DNA from: Owenia fusiformis
Taxonomy: Eukaryota; Annelida; Polychaeta; Sabellida; Oweniidae
Direction: 5' to 3'
NCBI GenBank assembly: GCA_903813345.2
Contig: CAIIXF020000010.1
Span: forward strand, 27,676,425 to 27,740,424
DNA: 64,000 nucleotides
Positions within the stretch are counted from its first letter, which is position 1; every line of letters begins with the position of its first letter. Below the pieces are notes generated by a model. It was given only the letters and a program-made list of their open reading frames with translations, was not told the origin of the DNA and did not search any database. The position numbers and the translations under genes are program-made. This document shows positions 23,346 through 36,796 of this stretch, piece after piece.

Positions 23346-24363
23346 GGAATAAATCAATAAAATTGATAAAATAAGTTTGATTTTGCAAAATATGAAACCC
23401 ATTTTGAACTCCCTATCCTGATGGTCCGGTTATGATGCGCTTTTGCAGCTCAAGACTATTTCCCCAACTTTCAAAAAACATTTATTTTTGAAGAAAGGTT
23501 AAGTCTTATACATCAAAATGTGGGGAAACACCGACCTTGGACAAATAGAGGGCATGTTACGATTTTTGATCTGTGGGATCTACGATTCAACAACACTCAA
23601 CAACAACATTCTCTGGAGAGAGTTCTAGAAGTGACAACTCAAGATGCTAGACGCGAAGATATTCCTCGACCAGAGTTTACCAGTTTCATTGGAGTCCGTA
23701 TTTATGTCGCGTTGTTTTAATTATCGAAACTACGGGTGAATACTAGAAACTGAGAGTTCAATTACGATTTATTCTAGGCTTTGATAAAAGTAATGCTAAA
23801 GTACAAGGTTTTTCTAATAACTAAATGAATGATTAAACACAAGAACTAACGTTTGAGTAACCAGATAAGCGTAACCAGGATCTTGATAGCAGGTACGCCA
23901 GGCCGAAGGCCAAGCAACACTAGGGGGGTCCGGAGGCATGGCCCCTGGGAAATTTTTTGATTATAGCAATATCAGACTGTGTAATGTGGCACTATTGTTT
24001 TTGATACGTGTAAATGAATAAATAAAACCACACATGACAAATAATTGCCCGTAAATCACTTATCATTCGAAATAGTTTTTAATGTTTTTCCCTCGCGTAT
24101 GACTGGTTACGCGCCTGCAAATAATCTTTGAACAGTCATAAACTGATCAGTTTTCTTCATTAAGCTCCTCGATCTGAAACATGCCTTTTTAATTCACCAG
24201 AGACGAGCATCTGGAACTTTGATTAAGGATACGTGTAGAGTATTGAACACGTTTGCCCAGGGGAAATTTTCTGTCTCAGTGTGACAGCAACGTTCTTATT
24301 CCTGTGATTTAGTAAAATAATGTAAGCAGTGACTTAATTAACGTTTCTGAAGCAACTAGTATT
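23346..24363. other. Intergenic with a GC-rich repeat-like island
   Basis: A 66-codon frame at 23520-23720 starts with GTG and has no recognised features. At about 23895-23955 a GC-rich stretch (gccaggccgaaggcc, then ggggggtccggaggcatggc) stands out against the AT-rich surroundings and looks like part of a dispersed repeat; the family is not identified. Confidence 0.45.
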
Positions 24364-25305
24364 TGCAATTGGCATTTCCATACAACCATATCGTGTCCGT
24401 GGTGACGATTTTGCATTTTCACAACAATAGTGTCCATGGTGACTGCTTTTGTAGTTGGCATTCTCATTCTCATACAACAAACATGTCCTTTGTTACAGTT
24501 CTTGTGGTTGGTATTCTCATACAACAAACATGTCCTTTTTGTCACTGCTTTTGTAGTTGGTATTCTCATACAACAAACATGTCCTTTGTTACTGCTCTTG
24601 TAGTTGGCACTTGGATACAATAAACATGTCCTTTGTTACTGCTTTTGTAGTTGGTATTCTCATACAACAAACATGTCCTTTGTTACTGCTTTTGTAGTTG
24701 GTATTCTCATACAACAATACATGTCCTTGGTTACTGCTTTTGTAGTTGGTATTATCATACAACAATACATGTCCTTTGTTACAGCTCTTGTAGTTGGCAC
24801 TTGGATACAATAAACATGTCCTTTGTTACTGCTCTTGTAGTTGGCACTCGGATACAACAAACATGTCCTTGGTTACTGCTTTTGTAGTTGGCATTATCAT
24901 ACAACAAACATGTCCTTGGTTACTGCTTTTGTAGTTGGCATTCTCTATGACAAACATGTCCTTTGTTACAGCTCTTGTAGTTGGCACTCGGATACAACAA
25001 ACATGTCATTGGTTACAGCTCTTGTAGTTGGCACTCGGATACAACAAACATGTCATTGGTTACTGCTTTTGTAGTTGGTATTCTCATACAACAAACATGT
25101 CCTTGGTTACTGCTCTTGTAGTTGGCACTCGGATACAACAAACATGTCCTTGGTTACTGCTTTTGTAGTTGGCATTATCATACAACAAACATGTCCTTAG
25201 TTACTGCTTTTGTAGTTGGTATTCTCATACAACACACATGCTCTTGGTTACTGATTTTGTAGTTGGCACTCGGATACAACAAGCATGTCCGTTGTGACTG
25301 ACTAG
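24364..25305. repeat. 47-bp minisatellite, about 20 copies
   Basis: Unit: catgtcctttgttactgctt, then ttgtagttggtattctcata, then caacaaa (47 bp; some units gain or lose one or a few bases). Variants alternate between tattctcata, cattatcata and cactcggata in the second part. Because 47 is not divisible by 3 and the unit has few stops, long frames open on both strands (for example at 24309-24620 and 24841-25074), giving repetitive peptides that are artefacts. No CRISPR-like unique spacers occur. Confidence 0.93.
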
Positions 25306-28300
25306 CCAACCCTCATTTTTTCAAAAGCCCATTTTTCAAAAGGATAGTTTTAGGTCCTCCATTGGGGAAGAATTTGCTGGCGAATTATAAATTATTTTTC
25401 ATGAATTTGAGGAAAACAGCATAGATGTAAAAATTATATACAAGTAGTAAGTATCTGATATTCATTTAAGCACTGTAAACTTGCCAATCGCTATATTATT
25501 GTTAATTTTGTTGGTAATAATGAATTGTATAGAATTATGTGGCACAATGTCGAACAAGAAATGTACACAATATGTCTGTTTTTTTACGGAGATCTAGCAT
25601 CAAGTCAACCGTGGAGATTCCAATAAGAGGTTGGCAATTTTAATCATAGATTGGCAATTTCAGTCAGAGATTGCTTGACCTTCCTAAGAAAGGGTTGTAA
25701 CAAAATGAAGTATTCGCGCAATATCAACTTAGAACCAGGTAGGTAGAACATGAACGTTATTAGCTTAGACGATATTGGGCCAAATGTATACATGTAGCAT
25801 ACTAGTAGATGAACTTTTTTCTTAAACTTTAGATTTGTAGGAACTATATGCACAAAAAGTTACCTAATCTTAGCAAATTCAAGGAGAGAGTTGTTGAAGT
25901 AAAGAAATTCTACATCATCAGAAGCTTACTTAAATCATGTTGTTTGGTGTTACTCCCCGGGTATCCGAAAAACAACTATGATCTACTTGAAGATCGAGGA
26001 AGACTAGCACACTTACTGAACAGCATGCTATAATTTATCCCATTTTGACAAATCAAGATTCTCTTTGAAATGCTTATGAGAGATCTCCTCTATTTTCTAA
26101 GAGTTTGGAGAGGCCGTGGGACCCATAATGCATAACCCATATGTCATACTAGTTAAGCTTTAGGCCGTTAAATTCATAAAACTATAGAGCAAAATGATTG
26201 ATGCTACCGATGTGTTATCACCCTGACATTCAATGCAGGAAATTAAAATAACATACATGTTTGATTAATATAAAATATTAAGATAACCTGTATGGAATAT
26301 AAATTAATGGATGCTCAACTAAGAATACTGTGTCAGTCAAAATCCATTAACAAAAGCAATTATTAAAATTGCCGTGGATGTGCATTGGAATGTTAATAAG
26401 TCGTGTTTCCGTGGAGACCTTATTCAGCATATTGGGAATAGCCGGTGTTTTATTAGAAACATTCATGTGGCCGCACATATCATAAATAAATGATACTTAT
26501 AAAAGCCCGATCACCGCAAGTCTACTACACATGCGCCCTTGAGTGATGAGGGTTCAGTTACACTTGCCAGCGAAATAGACTTTCAATGGAGTATTTAGTC
26601 AATAGAGCCAAGAGCACTAGGAGCAGTATTCAAATAGTATCAAGCAACTTCAAAGCCTCTCCGTAAAACTGTTGAATAATCAAAGTGAGGAATTGTCATT
26701 TTCTACGTTTCTCCAGTGGTATCTTTCCACAGGTTTACATTTAATTATGAAACAAAACCTACTAGACGTTCAAATTACGTGAACTATAACAGAAGAACAG
26801 ACAGTAGCTTTGCGATATAGAATGTAATTAGGTAGTCAAAGTTACAAGGGATTAGTAATTTTCTTCATCTTCCTAAGAGAAAGATATTGGATACAAAACA
26901 CAATTACACGGATATATCCCCTTTAAACTTCTTGAATAAGACAAGCATATTAGAAAGTATAAGGTAGCAGGTTTGCAAGAAAGGAAAATATAACCATGTG
27001 ACGCCAATTTGCAGTTGTATATAAACTGTGCACGCATAGTATTATATATTGTTTCAGGTATTGTATAGATTTTGTATATGATATTTCACGAGATTTACAT
27101 TTTTCGATATTAAGAACTTGCCGTTCTCAACTAACACTCGTGTTTTTCATTATGTCTTGTTTCTGCGACTTCTTAATTAACACTGTAACACTGGACAAAA
27201 ATCGTAGAATTTATGAGACTTTTTAAGGCAAAGAAAAATTACGATTTTCGGCTTCTCTATTCTGCCATCGAATCCGATTTTACATAAAGGTAAAAGAAAG
27301 AATTCAGATTCTTTTTTGGGAATCTGATTCGACTCGCTAAAATGAATTACGAAAAGGCAGGAAGACAAAACGCATGGTGGTGAACACTGTAAAAATACCA
27401 GGTGAATTAAATCCGATTTATCGAAATAACATAACATCCCCTTGGCTTCATTTACCTTGAATGTTTGTGGTATTATTGATTACTGATCCATACATGGTGC
27501 CCAAAGGAAAAAATAACTAACACCATCGAACACCCTATGTATAAATAACTTATTTTATTTTTCATCGTAATTACACAAGGTTTTGCTTTGTCATTGAAAT
27601 GATGCATATGGGCGTTCATACGTTATATTGCCTTCCATATAAAGCCATTGACATTTTGTGAGGCAATCATTGTGACATTGATTACAATGGGATGTTTTTA
27701 ATCAGAGAAAAACGATTAATCTTCGCTTTGGTAAAGTCATAAAGGTAAAGGGAAGATTAAATTGTACACAAACATGAAAACGAAATGATCAATCAAAAAT
27801 GTTTTTACGGGATGATCATGCAATTTTAGGTGACAACTGGGAATTAATATGACAAATCGCGCGACTCATTCGCTTAATTCACAACATAAAGAAGTGGCTG
27901 ATATCGCAAGAGAGCGTAGAATGTGCGAAGTGAACGCCTATTTTCAAAAAGCTTGCCAATTTTCCCGCAAAATCCAAATATTTTAAATAAAAATTAAATG
28001 AGATTTGTCAAAGATTTAAAATGCCGAAATCTACAAATTCACTTGAATACATTAGAAAAATATTGTTGCGAGCAAATGTAGAATTGTGACATTTGGAATG
28101 AACGTTATCTTGAACTAGCATCCCTGTGTGAAAGAAATTATGGTCCCCCGGGGATTATGGTCCCCCTCCTTAACGGCCCTTACTGATAATAAGGGAGAGA
28201 GGTCGCTATATAAATCAATTGAGAGTATAAGGACCATAATTTGTAGGACCTCCTACCCTTTTACACCTGTCTTTAAAGTCAATATACCAAGGAAGTAATG

Positions 28301-29227
28301 ACGTTAGTACAAATCCATCTTTCAAGGCGTGTGATTTTTTTGATAATCTTTGAAAAAACGGATCTAGGAAGGGACGACGTGAAACAAAATTAATATTCCT
28401 TACATGCATCATGTTTTGTGCCGTTTCGGGAATTATTACTGTATGTCACAATGAAATCTTGTCAAAACATTGGATACTTAAAAACTTTTCTTCTGAAAGG
28501 GCAATGTTTTTCGGAAATTGTGCTGAATAAATCGTAGGAAAATTAATATTATAAATCACCCAAGCTTTTAAAAAGAGATATTCATAAGGTGCATTTGTGT
28601 GATATTTAGAGCTATAAAAAGGCTCAGTCTCTATGATTCTGTTTTTGTTTTTTCTAATGGAGGAAACTCAGCGTTGGATGTCAGTGTTAGAATAACAACA
28701 TATTGAACTACTACAAGGAATGCTCATCGTCTGTTGGAAATTCTTTAAACTTGTTTAGATGTCACAAGGCTCGAGTTTTATGAAGTCTGGATCTGATAAA
28801 CATATCAAAGTGGAATATTCACTATAAACATTACCTTTTATACAAAATTAAACTTGTGATGATTCACCGTTATCGTTCCAAACTTTAATCTCCAGAGAGT
28901 TGATTTTTTTTATTATACATTTATGGATAACGTGTGCCATAGCGAAGACAAACGATGTCCAGAAGTAGCCAATCAAACAAATTCAAAGCAAAAAGTCATA
29001 TCAAAGTTCAAGCCCCAATACAAGCTCCAAGATAAAGGTAATGCAGGGCGATAGGAAGACACAATACCGACTTTGTTTTTAGATCTGGCATTCAATCGGT
29101 GTTAAATGCGGATCATGATACTTTAGCCAGTGTTGGAGGAAATCTAGCAGATCAATCAGCATTATCAGCTACTACGTCCACCTGCTGTACATACTCATAT
29201 ATTTCTTCTGTTTTTCCTAATACTTAA
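25306..29227. other. Intergenic, nothing recognised
   Basis: Almost 4 kb without a supported exon. A small inverted motif (attatggtcc at 28154 and ggaccataat at 28231, with a further direct copy at 28138) may be the remnant of a MITE. The open frames in this stretch are short and featureless. Confidence 0.45.
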
Positions 29228-29402
29228 CACTGGTGGATCCAGAAGTTTGCTTACGCGGAAAAATCTGAGGTCCATTTTTTATAATTTGGCCTATAAAGCC
29301 CCAAAAATGGCGAGTGATTAACGCCCTCATAAGGTTCACTAATTGAGGCCCTACACTTTTTCCTGGGCCAACTCATGCCCCCCCCCCCTTGATCCGCCGG
29401 TG
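29228..29402. mobile_element. Short MITE with C-rich tract, 175 bp
   Basis: The ends cactggtggatccag and the complement of caccggcggatcaag are inverted repeats. The flanks are cttaa on both sides (29223-29227 and 29403-29407). A run of C next to the right end resembles the GC-rich ends of the element at 44926-45147. Confidence 0.7.
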
Positions 29403-29407
29403 CTTAA

Positions 29408-31193
29408 TATTGAACATGATTCTGGTTCTTATTTACTGATCTCTTCGTAGGGTCATGTAACTAATAGCTTCTTTGGTCTATAAAAAGGGACAGCCTAGAT
29501 AGTAGTATGTTTTTGTAGACGATAATCTGATTAAGTAAATATACATTTGGTAGTGGGAATCGATCAACAGTCCCTCTATTAAGATTCATCAAGCTACGTT
29601 TTTTGATGTATCTGTCTAAATATTTCACACGTTTACTCCAATTTCGAGATTAGAAAATGTAAAAAGGTCGGTCAAAGTATTTTAGGTCAATATTCTACTT
29701 GTTTCAAATTTATCAACTTGGGTTCATATCTTTGCATAATATTTTGTTGACCTCAATTGAACAAGAATGGTGTTATTCCGGTTCAAAATTCCAGATTTGT
29801 AGGACCTAAAATGATAATCATACAAAGTAAAATTCATAATATCAAGGTCAGCAAAGTAGGTCACATAAATGCAAAGATTAAAGTTATCTTGCCATGTGAT
29901 ATTCGGCCAATTTTCACTTCAGTAGCTATAATTAAATTCATTTATCAATCAAAAAACTAAATTATATATCTTGTTGTTAATAATACTTGGCACAGTGTGC
30001 AACTTAAATAAACATTGCAGTTATTTCAAGGTAAGATATCGTTTTGAAGCCTATTGTATCCTGTTTTAAGTCACACACAATAGTATTCCAAGTTCAATTA
30101 TGAAAAATGTTTCCAAACATTTTACAGTTACAATGTGCCATGTTTCCTGAAGAATAGTTTATGTGTTTCATGTCATTTTCTGCCTATTAATATCTGCTTA
30201 TAGATGTGGAATGAAATGATAATAAATGAAATATTGGATACCAAATATATTCTAAATGCGGGCTATCGTATCTATTGAATTCCCTAGCCCGTTGGATTAT
30301 CTCCCGTGGAATTTTTAACCGAGCGAACAAATTGAATACACACTTAATTTATGAGTCATATTCATATATAAGTTATATTAAAGGCAGAATCTGATCTATA
30401 GGGGGTGATAAAATTACAAGCAACATGTATAATTGACCTACCAATCTATTCCTTACAATATCAAATACAATATCTCCCAAAAGATTCACAATATGTTATA
30501 AATTATAAGTTATTCATGATTCAAAGTGCAAAAATGAGTGAAAAATGTTTAAATTCTCCCAAATAATAAGAATGGTAACCATTCTTATAGAAAAATAATA
30601 CATTATTGTAAAAATCTTTAATTTTCCTGGAATAAAGTATGCACTTTTGTGATTTTTAGAAAATAGATATGACAAGGAATGACATGAGCAAAAAATATTC
30701 TAAAATTGAAACAATATTTTGTTTAACCTGCTCGCTATATCTGATTCTCTCTTTAAGATAATAGTTATGTAAAAGATAAGTATGGTGTAAAATGTATTCA
30801 TTAACAATGGAACAAAACATGTTGCAAGATTTACATCAACATTAAGATAAATTTTCCTTACTGAACGGGTGAATAATTTTATGATTATTACGTATATCTA
30901 TACGATGATACAACTAGTTGTATAGTCATTCAAGTCTCACATCTTTAACTACTCCATAATAAGCACTCGCACAGTAAGATATTTTTGCCTTTCTTTGAAA
31001 TACCAACGACAAGTCAAGATGCACTTACGGCGAAAGAGATTTCTTTACGCAATTAGATTGCCTCTATAAGTCCATAATGGATACACTGTGTTACTAATAT
31101 CAGTGAAATCAGTGAAGTTTTCCGCTTCTAGCAGCTTGTTTTAGGGATCGATGTACAAACTCCGACAAGTAAACAACAGGGATGAATACTGTT
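29408..31193. other. AT-rich intergenic with two perfect palindromes
   Basis: No gene seen. Perfect palindromes occur at 30566-30588 (11-bp arms, ataagaatggt, around one A) and 30908-30923 (atacaactagttgtat). The 67-codon frame at 29757-29960 has no recognised features. Confidence 0.5.
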
Positions 31194-31218
31194 GTTACAT
31201 CGGGGGTTACGATGTAAC
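31194..31218. repeat. 9-bp hairpin next to a MITE-like repeat
   Basis: gttacatcg (31194-31202) and cgatgtaac (31210-31218) are exact complements around a 7-base loop. They lie just left of the inverted repeat at 31222-31363. Confidence 0.6.
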
Positions 31219-31221
31219 CGT

Positions 31222-31363
31222 TATAGTCTAGCTACAAGTCCCCGTGACCCCCCTCTACTTGATTAGGGAATTACACACTTTCTCGCACAGGGTTGAGTCG
31301 AGGACGAGTTGGAATGAGTAGGGGGGAGGGGGGGGGGGGTCACAAGGGCTTGTAGCTATACTA
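31222..31363. mobile_element. MITE-like inverted repeat with G-rich core
   Basis: Left end tatagtctagctacaagtcc and right end complement of tagtatagctacaagccc share tagctacaag, followed inward by gtgacccccc. The right half has a long run of G. No clear target duplication is visible, so the call is tentative. Confidence 0.6.
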
Positions 31364-32000
31364 AAAATCCATTCTCGGTACCATGCACATAGAGGAAACG
31401 AGCTCAACTTTATAATGCAAAGATTAAAATGAATTGTTGAGTATCTAATTGTAAGACATTCTGATACTCATCACATCTTTCTGGCTTCAACTAGAAATCT
31501 AGAAAGAAGCTAATAGAAGGCCATGATTCTCATGATGATTGCATGGAGTTCTTGCAATATTAAACAAGGCTTAGGTTTTAGCAAGAGTTTTAAAATAAGC
31601 ATACAAGTATCAATGAAATAAATCACCAAGTTCTTAAAAACACGCATAGCAAAAAAATTTTAAGGATATGATTAAAAGGATTTAAATGATTGAAATTCAG
31701 GAACTTGACTTTGTAACATGTATGACTTGTCCAGACCTCGCTTCCTAAAACGTCTCTTATTGAAAATGTTTATATTAGTACACACATTGTCGTGTTTCTT
31801 CTCATTACAGCTGTCTAAAAGCGCACGACTCGACTGACAATATACCTAACTATGTGCAAATTATCTATGATGGGCAATTTGACTTGTTATATAAATTAAC
31901 ATCCATTGGTAAATATATCAAATATTATAAGGTCGAGACGAAGTTCTAGTCTAATAAAGAGCCGACATGAGGAAGAAAAGTTAAACTAGTTGGATTTGCA

Positions 32001-32190
32001 CAAGAGCGCTAAGACGTCTTGGGTAAAACGTTTTAGCATTAACACGTTTTGCAAATGTAATGTATAATTTTTTGAGCTCTTGGCTAAGAGCGCTTAGCTA
32101 AAACGTTTTAGGACCCTAGTCATAGCCAAGACGTCTTAGCGTTAAAACGTCTTACAAACCATCGGTTTGAGCTACACTAAGAGCTCTTAA
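32001..32190. repeat. Cluster of perfect palindromes, part 1
   Basis: Within 190 bp: aagacgtctt (32011-32020), taaaacgtttta (32024-32035), ctaaaacgttttag (32098-32111), aagacgtctt (32128-32137) and taagagctctta (32178-32189), plus imperfect relatives such as taagagcgcttag. All share a ctaa-ray-NNNN-tyt-ttag style layout centred on ACGT, GCGC or AGCT. This is far more than chance predicts and suggests a repetitive binding-site array or the subterminal repeats of a transposon. Confidence 0.8.
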
Positions 32191-32356
32191 GCTCGGTTTT
32201 ATGCGTGCGCTGAACGAAAAATTTGAAACTTCCTTTTTGTTAAATGGTCCCTTTTCTTGTCTCATCCCTTGTTTCCAATATCATCCCAAAATATCGAAAA
32301 AAAACTAATTTGACTGGCGTTCTTCCATAACCCTTATATAATGATGCACGAAATCT

Positions 32357-32357
<1 letters not shown>

Positions 32358-32392
<35 letters not shown>

Positions 32393-32394
32393 TC
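32358..32394. repeat. (CTTT)n microsatellite
   Basis: About nine uninterrupted copies of the tetranucleotide lie between the two halves of the palindrome cluster. Confidence 0.95.
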
Positions 32395-32553
32395 ATGCTT
32401 TTAACAATGCTCTCTTTGGGACATATTTTTGTGAAACCGATGCATTGTTTAGCACAAAGTATAGAAGCGGGAAAGGAATTGCTATATTGACTGAACAGTC
32501 ATTCAACCAGTACAGAAATGCTTTTATCATTTTACATGTATACCTACATATCT

Positions 32554-32660
32554 CTAAGGCGTTTTAGAAAAACGTGCAAACTTAATCATATTTGGCAAGA
32601 CGTCTTGAAAATAGTGGTGTAAACTCAATATAATTTTTCTAAAACGTTTAAGCCAAGAAG
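32554..32660. repeat. Cluster of palindromes, part 2
   Basis: Contains the perfect palindrome caagacgtcttg (32596-32607) and the imperfect relatives ctaaggcgttttag (near 32554) and ctaaaacgtttaag (near 32638), the same motif family as at 32001-32190. The two clusters, about 360 bp apart, could be the two ends of one element. Confidence 0.72.
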
Positions 32661-35600
32661 TCTTAATAAATTGAGTGTAGTGTTAATTGGTCTATCACGA
32701 TAAATGCATGGTACACAATATGCACTTTTGTAAATTGAATGATTATTCAAATGGTAAATCTCAATGACACTTGTTTTTTCAAAATCATTAATTGTGACCC
32801 AAGGGAAATATTTAGCCTTGTATCAGCATATCGAGGTTTTGATACATATCAATGAGATTGGAACTGTTCTTGTAGGTTTGTCGATTTTTTAAAGAATAGC
32901 AGCATATATCCCAGATTTACATTTAAACAAAAGATCGTTCGTTTAGATCGTGAATATTACAAAGGTGTCGACCATTGGTATACGGTTTGATTGGATCATT
33001 TATCTTCTGGAAAGGTTTTGTGCAAAACACTCAGCATTCTTTTACCGTTATTCTGTGGTTGAATATAACAGGGTCTATAGGGTCAACAAAAATATACAAG
33101 CTTGCAACACAAACTTGCACAAATCTGTACAAAATATTGTATTTTATGTTCAGATATAATACGGCATATATTCAAGTCAATGAAATATTCAACGAACTGA
33201 TATATTACTACTGAATACCTTTAAACACCACTGGCTTTATCGACCAAGATTGGTGTGGTCAATGGAGTTGACGTCATCGATACTCGATATTGTATACAAA
33301 TAAGAGTAAGGTGTTTCTTAACCTACTACATTATACTGAATCGGGTAAATTGCCTTCTTTAACTTGTGGAGAGGCTACCGTCTCTCGACCAGCTGCCACC
33401 ATTTCCTGTAACACGAGGTGAGCATTAAATATTACGTGGTGAGCTCACTTATCGCTCAATCAAAAGTAAAAACGACGACCTATAAGTTCAAAATGCACGG
33501 CCGATTTTACAAAAGTACACAATATGCAAAATGTCAAGAAACATTGTTTGGATTTGCATCAGAATTTACAGGCATCTTATCTTTATTCGATAAAAATTCA
33601 CAATGGCTGTCCCTTTTTACGCAAAAAACAATTTGAAGCTGTAAAAACCATAGACAAAGCTTAAAAAGAACATTGAACTGGTTTTGTGCTTCTTATTTAC
33701 ATTCTTGCTTTATTTACTATGCAAACTTAAGAGTTGATGACATCACTTCCGCTGTGTGAAATCTTAAAAGATGGGAGCCAACATGAGCAATGTTATAAAT
33801 GATTAGTTTTGACCATATCAAAAAATGTCCCAATGTCTTGCTAAAATATGGACATAAAATGGTTAGGGCTGCAACATGAAAAAAGAATTGGGCTTGCAAG
33901 GAATATTCCTTTAACAATAACGTGGTACCTTTTTCATCGATACAGTTCTAGTTTAATGCAATTTTTGGACCGTTATCAATAAAGCAAGAAGCCCTTTTAT
34001 GTCTTCAGTGTCATGTAATCTAATATTTTCGATAAAAGCATCTTGCAAATATTTCAAATGCATTCTATTTGCTAAAATAGAGAAAGTACAATTTTCTACT
34101 AAATTTCTATGGACCGTTTTGCCACGTGAGCCCACGAGTGCACTTTAACCTCACCTTCTCGATCAAAACTTTAATCTCAAATCTCAATCTCGACCGGCAC
34201 GCTGCCCGTGCAGACATCGACATCCTTGGACTTGAACATCTTGAACTAGTGGATCGATTCATTTATCGCAAAATGTCTGCTCCATCACTTTATCTGTTTA
34301 AACGGGATGGCTTTCCTTTCATCTATGTTCAAAATAAACATTTGTGAATTAATTGTAGTTATGGTTGAAATATCATCTCAAATATTTAACATGCCAGGAC
34401 ATATATCATGTCTGTTAAAGAGAATGGGGTTCCCTTACGCAAATTTCCTCAATGGCCACGTGTTTTCTATTTTATGAGAGTAAAGAGGTATACAACATGG
34501 GGATGGGGATTCTAATTACTTGAATACATGCACACTGTTAAATTGTGATTATCCTTCATCTCTGGATTGATGCATATTGGGAATAACCTGAAATGAAAGT
34601 TAATATTGTATAATCAGACCTAGAGCCACACATCTGCATGGCTTCATGTACCTTAAACATGATCGATGATCGTTCCTATATTCAGATAAAGATGTAGAGG
34701 TCCTGGTAAATTAATATTTGTAAACGTAAATTAGAGTAAATATATGAATAGATCGCAGACTTCTTTTGAAATTCAATTTTGCTTTCCGACAGTTGGTTTC
34801 AATCAGGGATAAGTAGCGGGGAACCATGGACAAGACGGACGAAGGTAGAAAGACGGACACCTAAAATGTGCTTCGAATGGATACTAATAAATATCATAAT
34901 GAATAACAAGGTACATGTGGGTGCTTATGCGGGTCAAAATGTCAAAACGCTTGTCTTGTATCCCAGCATTTTGAACTCATTCAAAGTATCGACACAAAAC
35001 ATTCGTGCTTAAAACCACCCACAATTCATTTAGCCATGGGCTTAAATCTTTAACCGACAATGCTCTAGAAAATACACACGATCCCTTCGTATTACCCATT
35101 GGTTCGTCCTGCCATTCTCTCCTATAAGGGTACATCGACCAAGCCCGTCACCCGATAACCTGAAATAGAAGATAATAAAATTAATGAGAGATAGGCCTAG
35201 GACACGGATGTAGTAATCACACTATTTTTCCTAGTAGATATTATTAATGTTAAGATGCATCTAATATAGTAGAACAGTGATGAAAATATACTCTGGCACT
35301 CAAGGGGAATTTATCTCTCATATCGCTATCTTTTTTCAGTTGCCGAACGTGCTTCCTGGCTTGATAACCACCGTTTGATTGGCATGACTTAACACAGTGC
35401 AGAAATCCCGGTAGATACGTTTCACAAAAGATAAAAAGAAAAAACACAGAAGAACGATATCAAGCGCTCTGTTCGGCTGATTCCACACCGTTGCGATATT
35501 GGAACTCGTTAGGAGTGATTGCAAATTACTGACAAAACGTGCTGCGTTGAAGAAATCATACCGTAGTCAAACATTTAATTAATAAATATCTATGGATTTT

Positions 35601-36796
35601 TATATTGATCAAACCTGTAAAACTAAGCGTTCTATCAACTCTTGCTGATTGAAGTAGTCGGGCGATTGTTCGAATAAGTTAGTTGAACGTGAAATCCTCA
35701 ATTGCGATAAGTATATCGCCAACAGCTGCTGAACAATACGACAGTGAAGACAAAGATCTTATAGGATATTACAGATGTAACTGATAGTGTGACACTTGAA
35801 TATCTCCAATAATGCACAAGGTATTACGTTTCATACAGTTCGCTTCGTATCTAATAATGAAAATATCAATGAGTATTGTGTCATAAATCTCGCATTTCTG
35901 CAACAGAGCGTTTGAGGAAATATACAATCAAACTACTACAAAATAAGTACAGTTACTTGACGCATTGGACGTGCTTTGAACAATAGTGAGTGCTACAAAA
36001 GGTTTAATGTTCCAATTAAATCTCGAAATATGGACGAAGAAAAATGTCATTTAGGAATATGCAATTGAAAACCGTTCTTGAGTAAACTTGTATTCGCGGT
36101 GTATAAATACGAACGTCAATCATTCTGAATTTCAATAGACAAAATCAACTGGATAATCTTATAAAGAACGATACGGAGAAAATTCAGCTCCACTTGTATT
36201 AGTGAAAGGAAGTGGGGTCGAAATACCCAGTGAAAATGACACTAGCATGAATGGATGAGGGGTTGGATTTGTGATGGAATAAAGCGTAATTTAGAATATT
36301 TTCATTTCTTTTGTAGGATAAAATGGCTATCGTAACCCTTTAATTGGACCATTCTATCTCCTTGAATACACATAAACGCGATGCAACTTTAAATGCGGAA
36401 CAAATGCGAGGTAGATTACATGGACGTCGAGTATCCTACGCCATTGAAAGTCTGTTCAACGTGAATTACAGCTAGAATCACAAAACGTAATTCAATTTTC
36501 TCAACGATGGATGTTTTTCAATTCCTTGATAAACACAGGTGTTCTCAGAACTAAAAGCATCTCGTAAGGAACTTAACTATTGGGGCTATAAAGCTTTTTA
36601 ATAAAACGTTTAATCTACATTAACGTTAAAAGACATATAGTGCATTCATGTAAACGATATTAAGATTAACGAGGGAAACATACGCTTCTTTATAAGATCG
36701 AATGAAGGATTAACAACCCTTCAAGAGCACAATACGCCAAAGATAAGCGTCTAGATAATATCCGAGGACATACGACGGACTTTGATTGATGCGAAT
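32661..36796. other. Intergenic and GPCR upstream region
   Basis: No exon I can support. Frames at 33418, 34126, 34779 (+) and at 33717, 35250 and 35336 (-) have no recognised domains. The promoter and 5' untranslated exons of the receptor at 36797 may lie here, but I see no unambiguous TATA box or splice donor to anchor them. Confidence 0.4.

Noticed and set aside
24309-25074. Long open frames on both strands giving repetitive tyrosine/histidine-rich peptides
   Set aside because: They are produced by the 47-bp minisatellite, open on both strands and cycling through frames; no independent coding signal.
24364-25305. CRISPR-like appearance of regular repeats
   Set aside because: The whole 47-bp unit repeats; there are no unique spacers, and the genome context is animal.
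34126-34347. 73-codon frame with somewhat protein-like, GC-richer codons
   Set aside because: Starts without ATG, no recognised motif; could be an unknown exon but cannot be supported.
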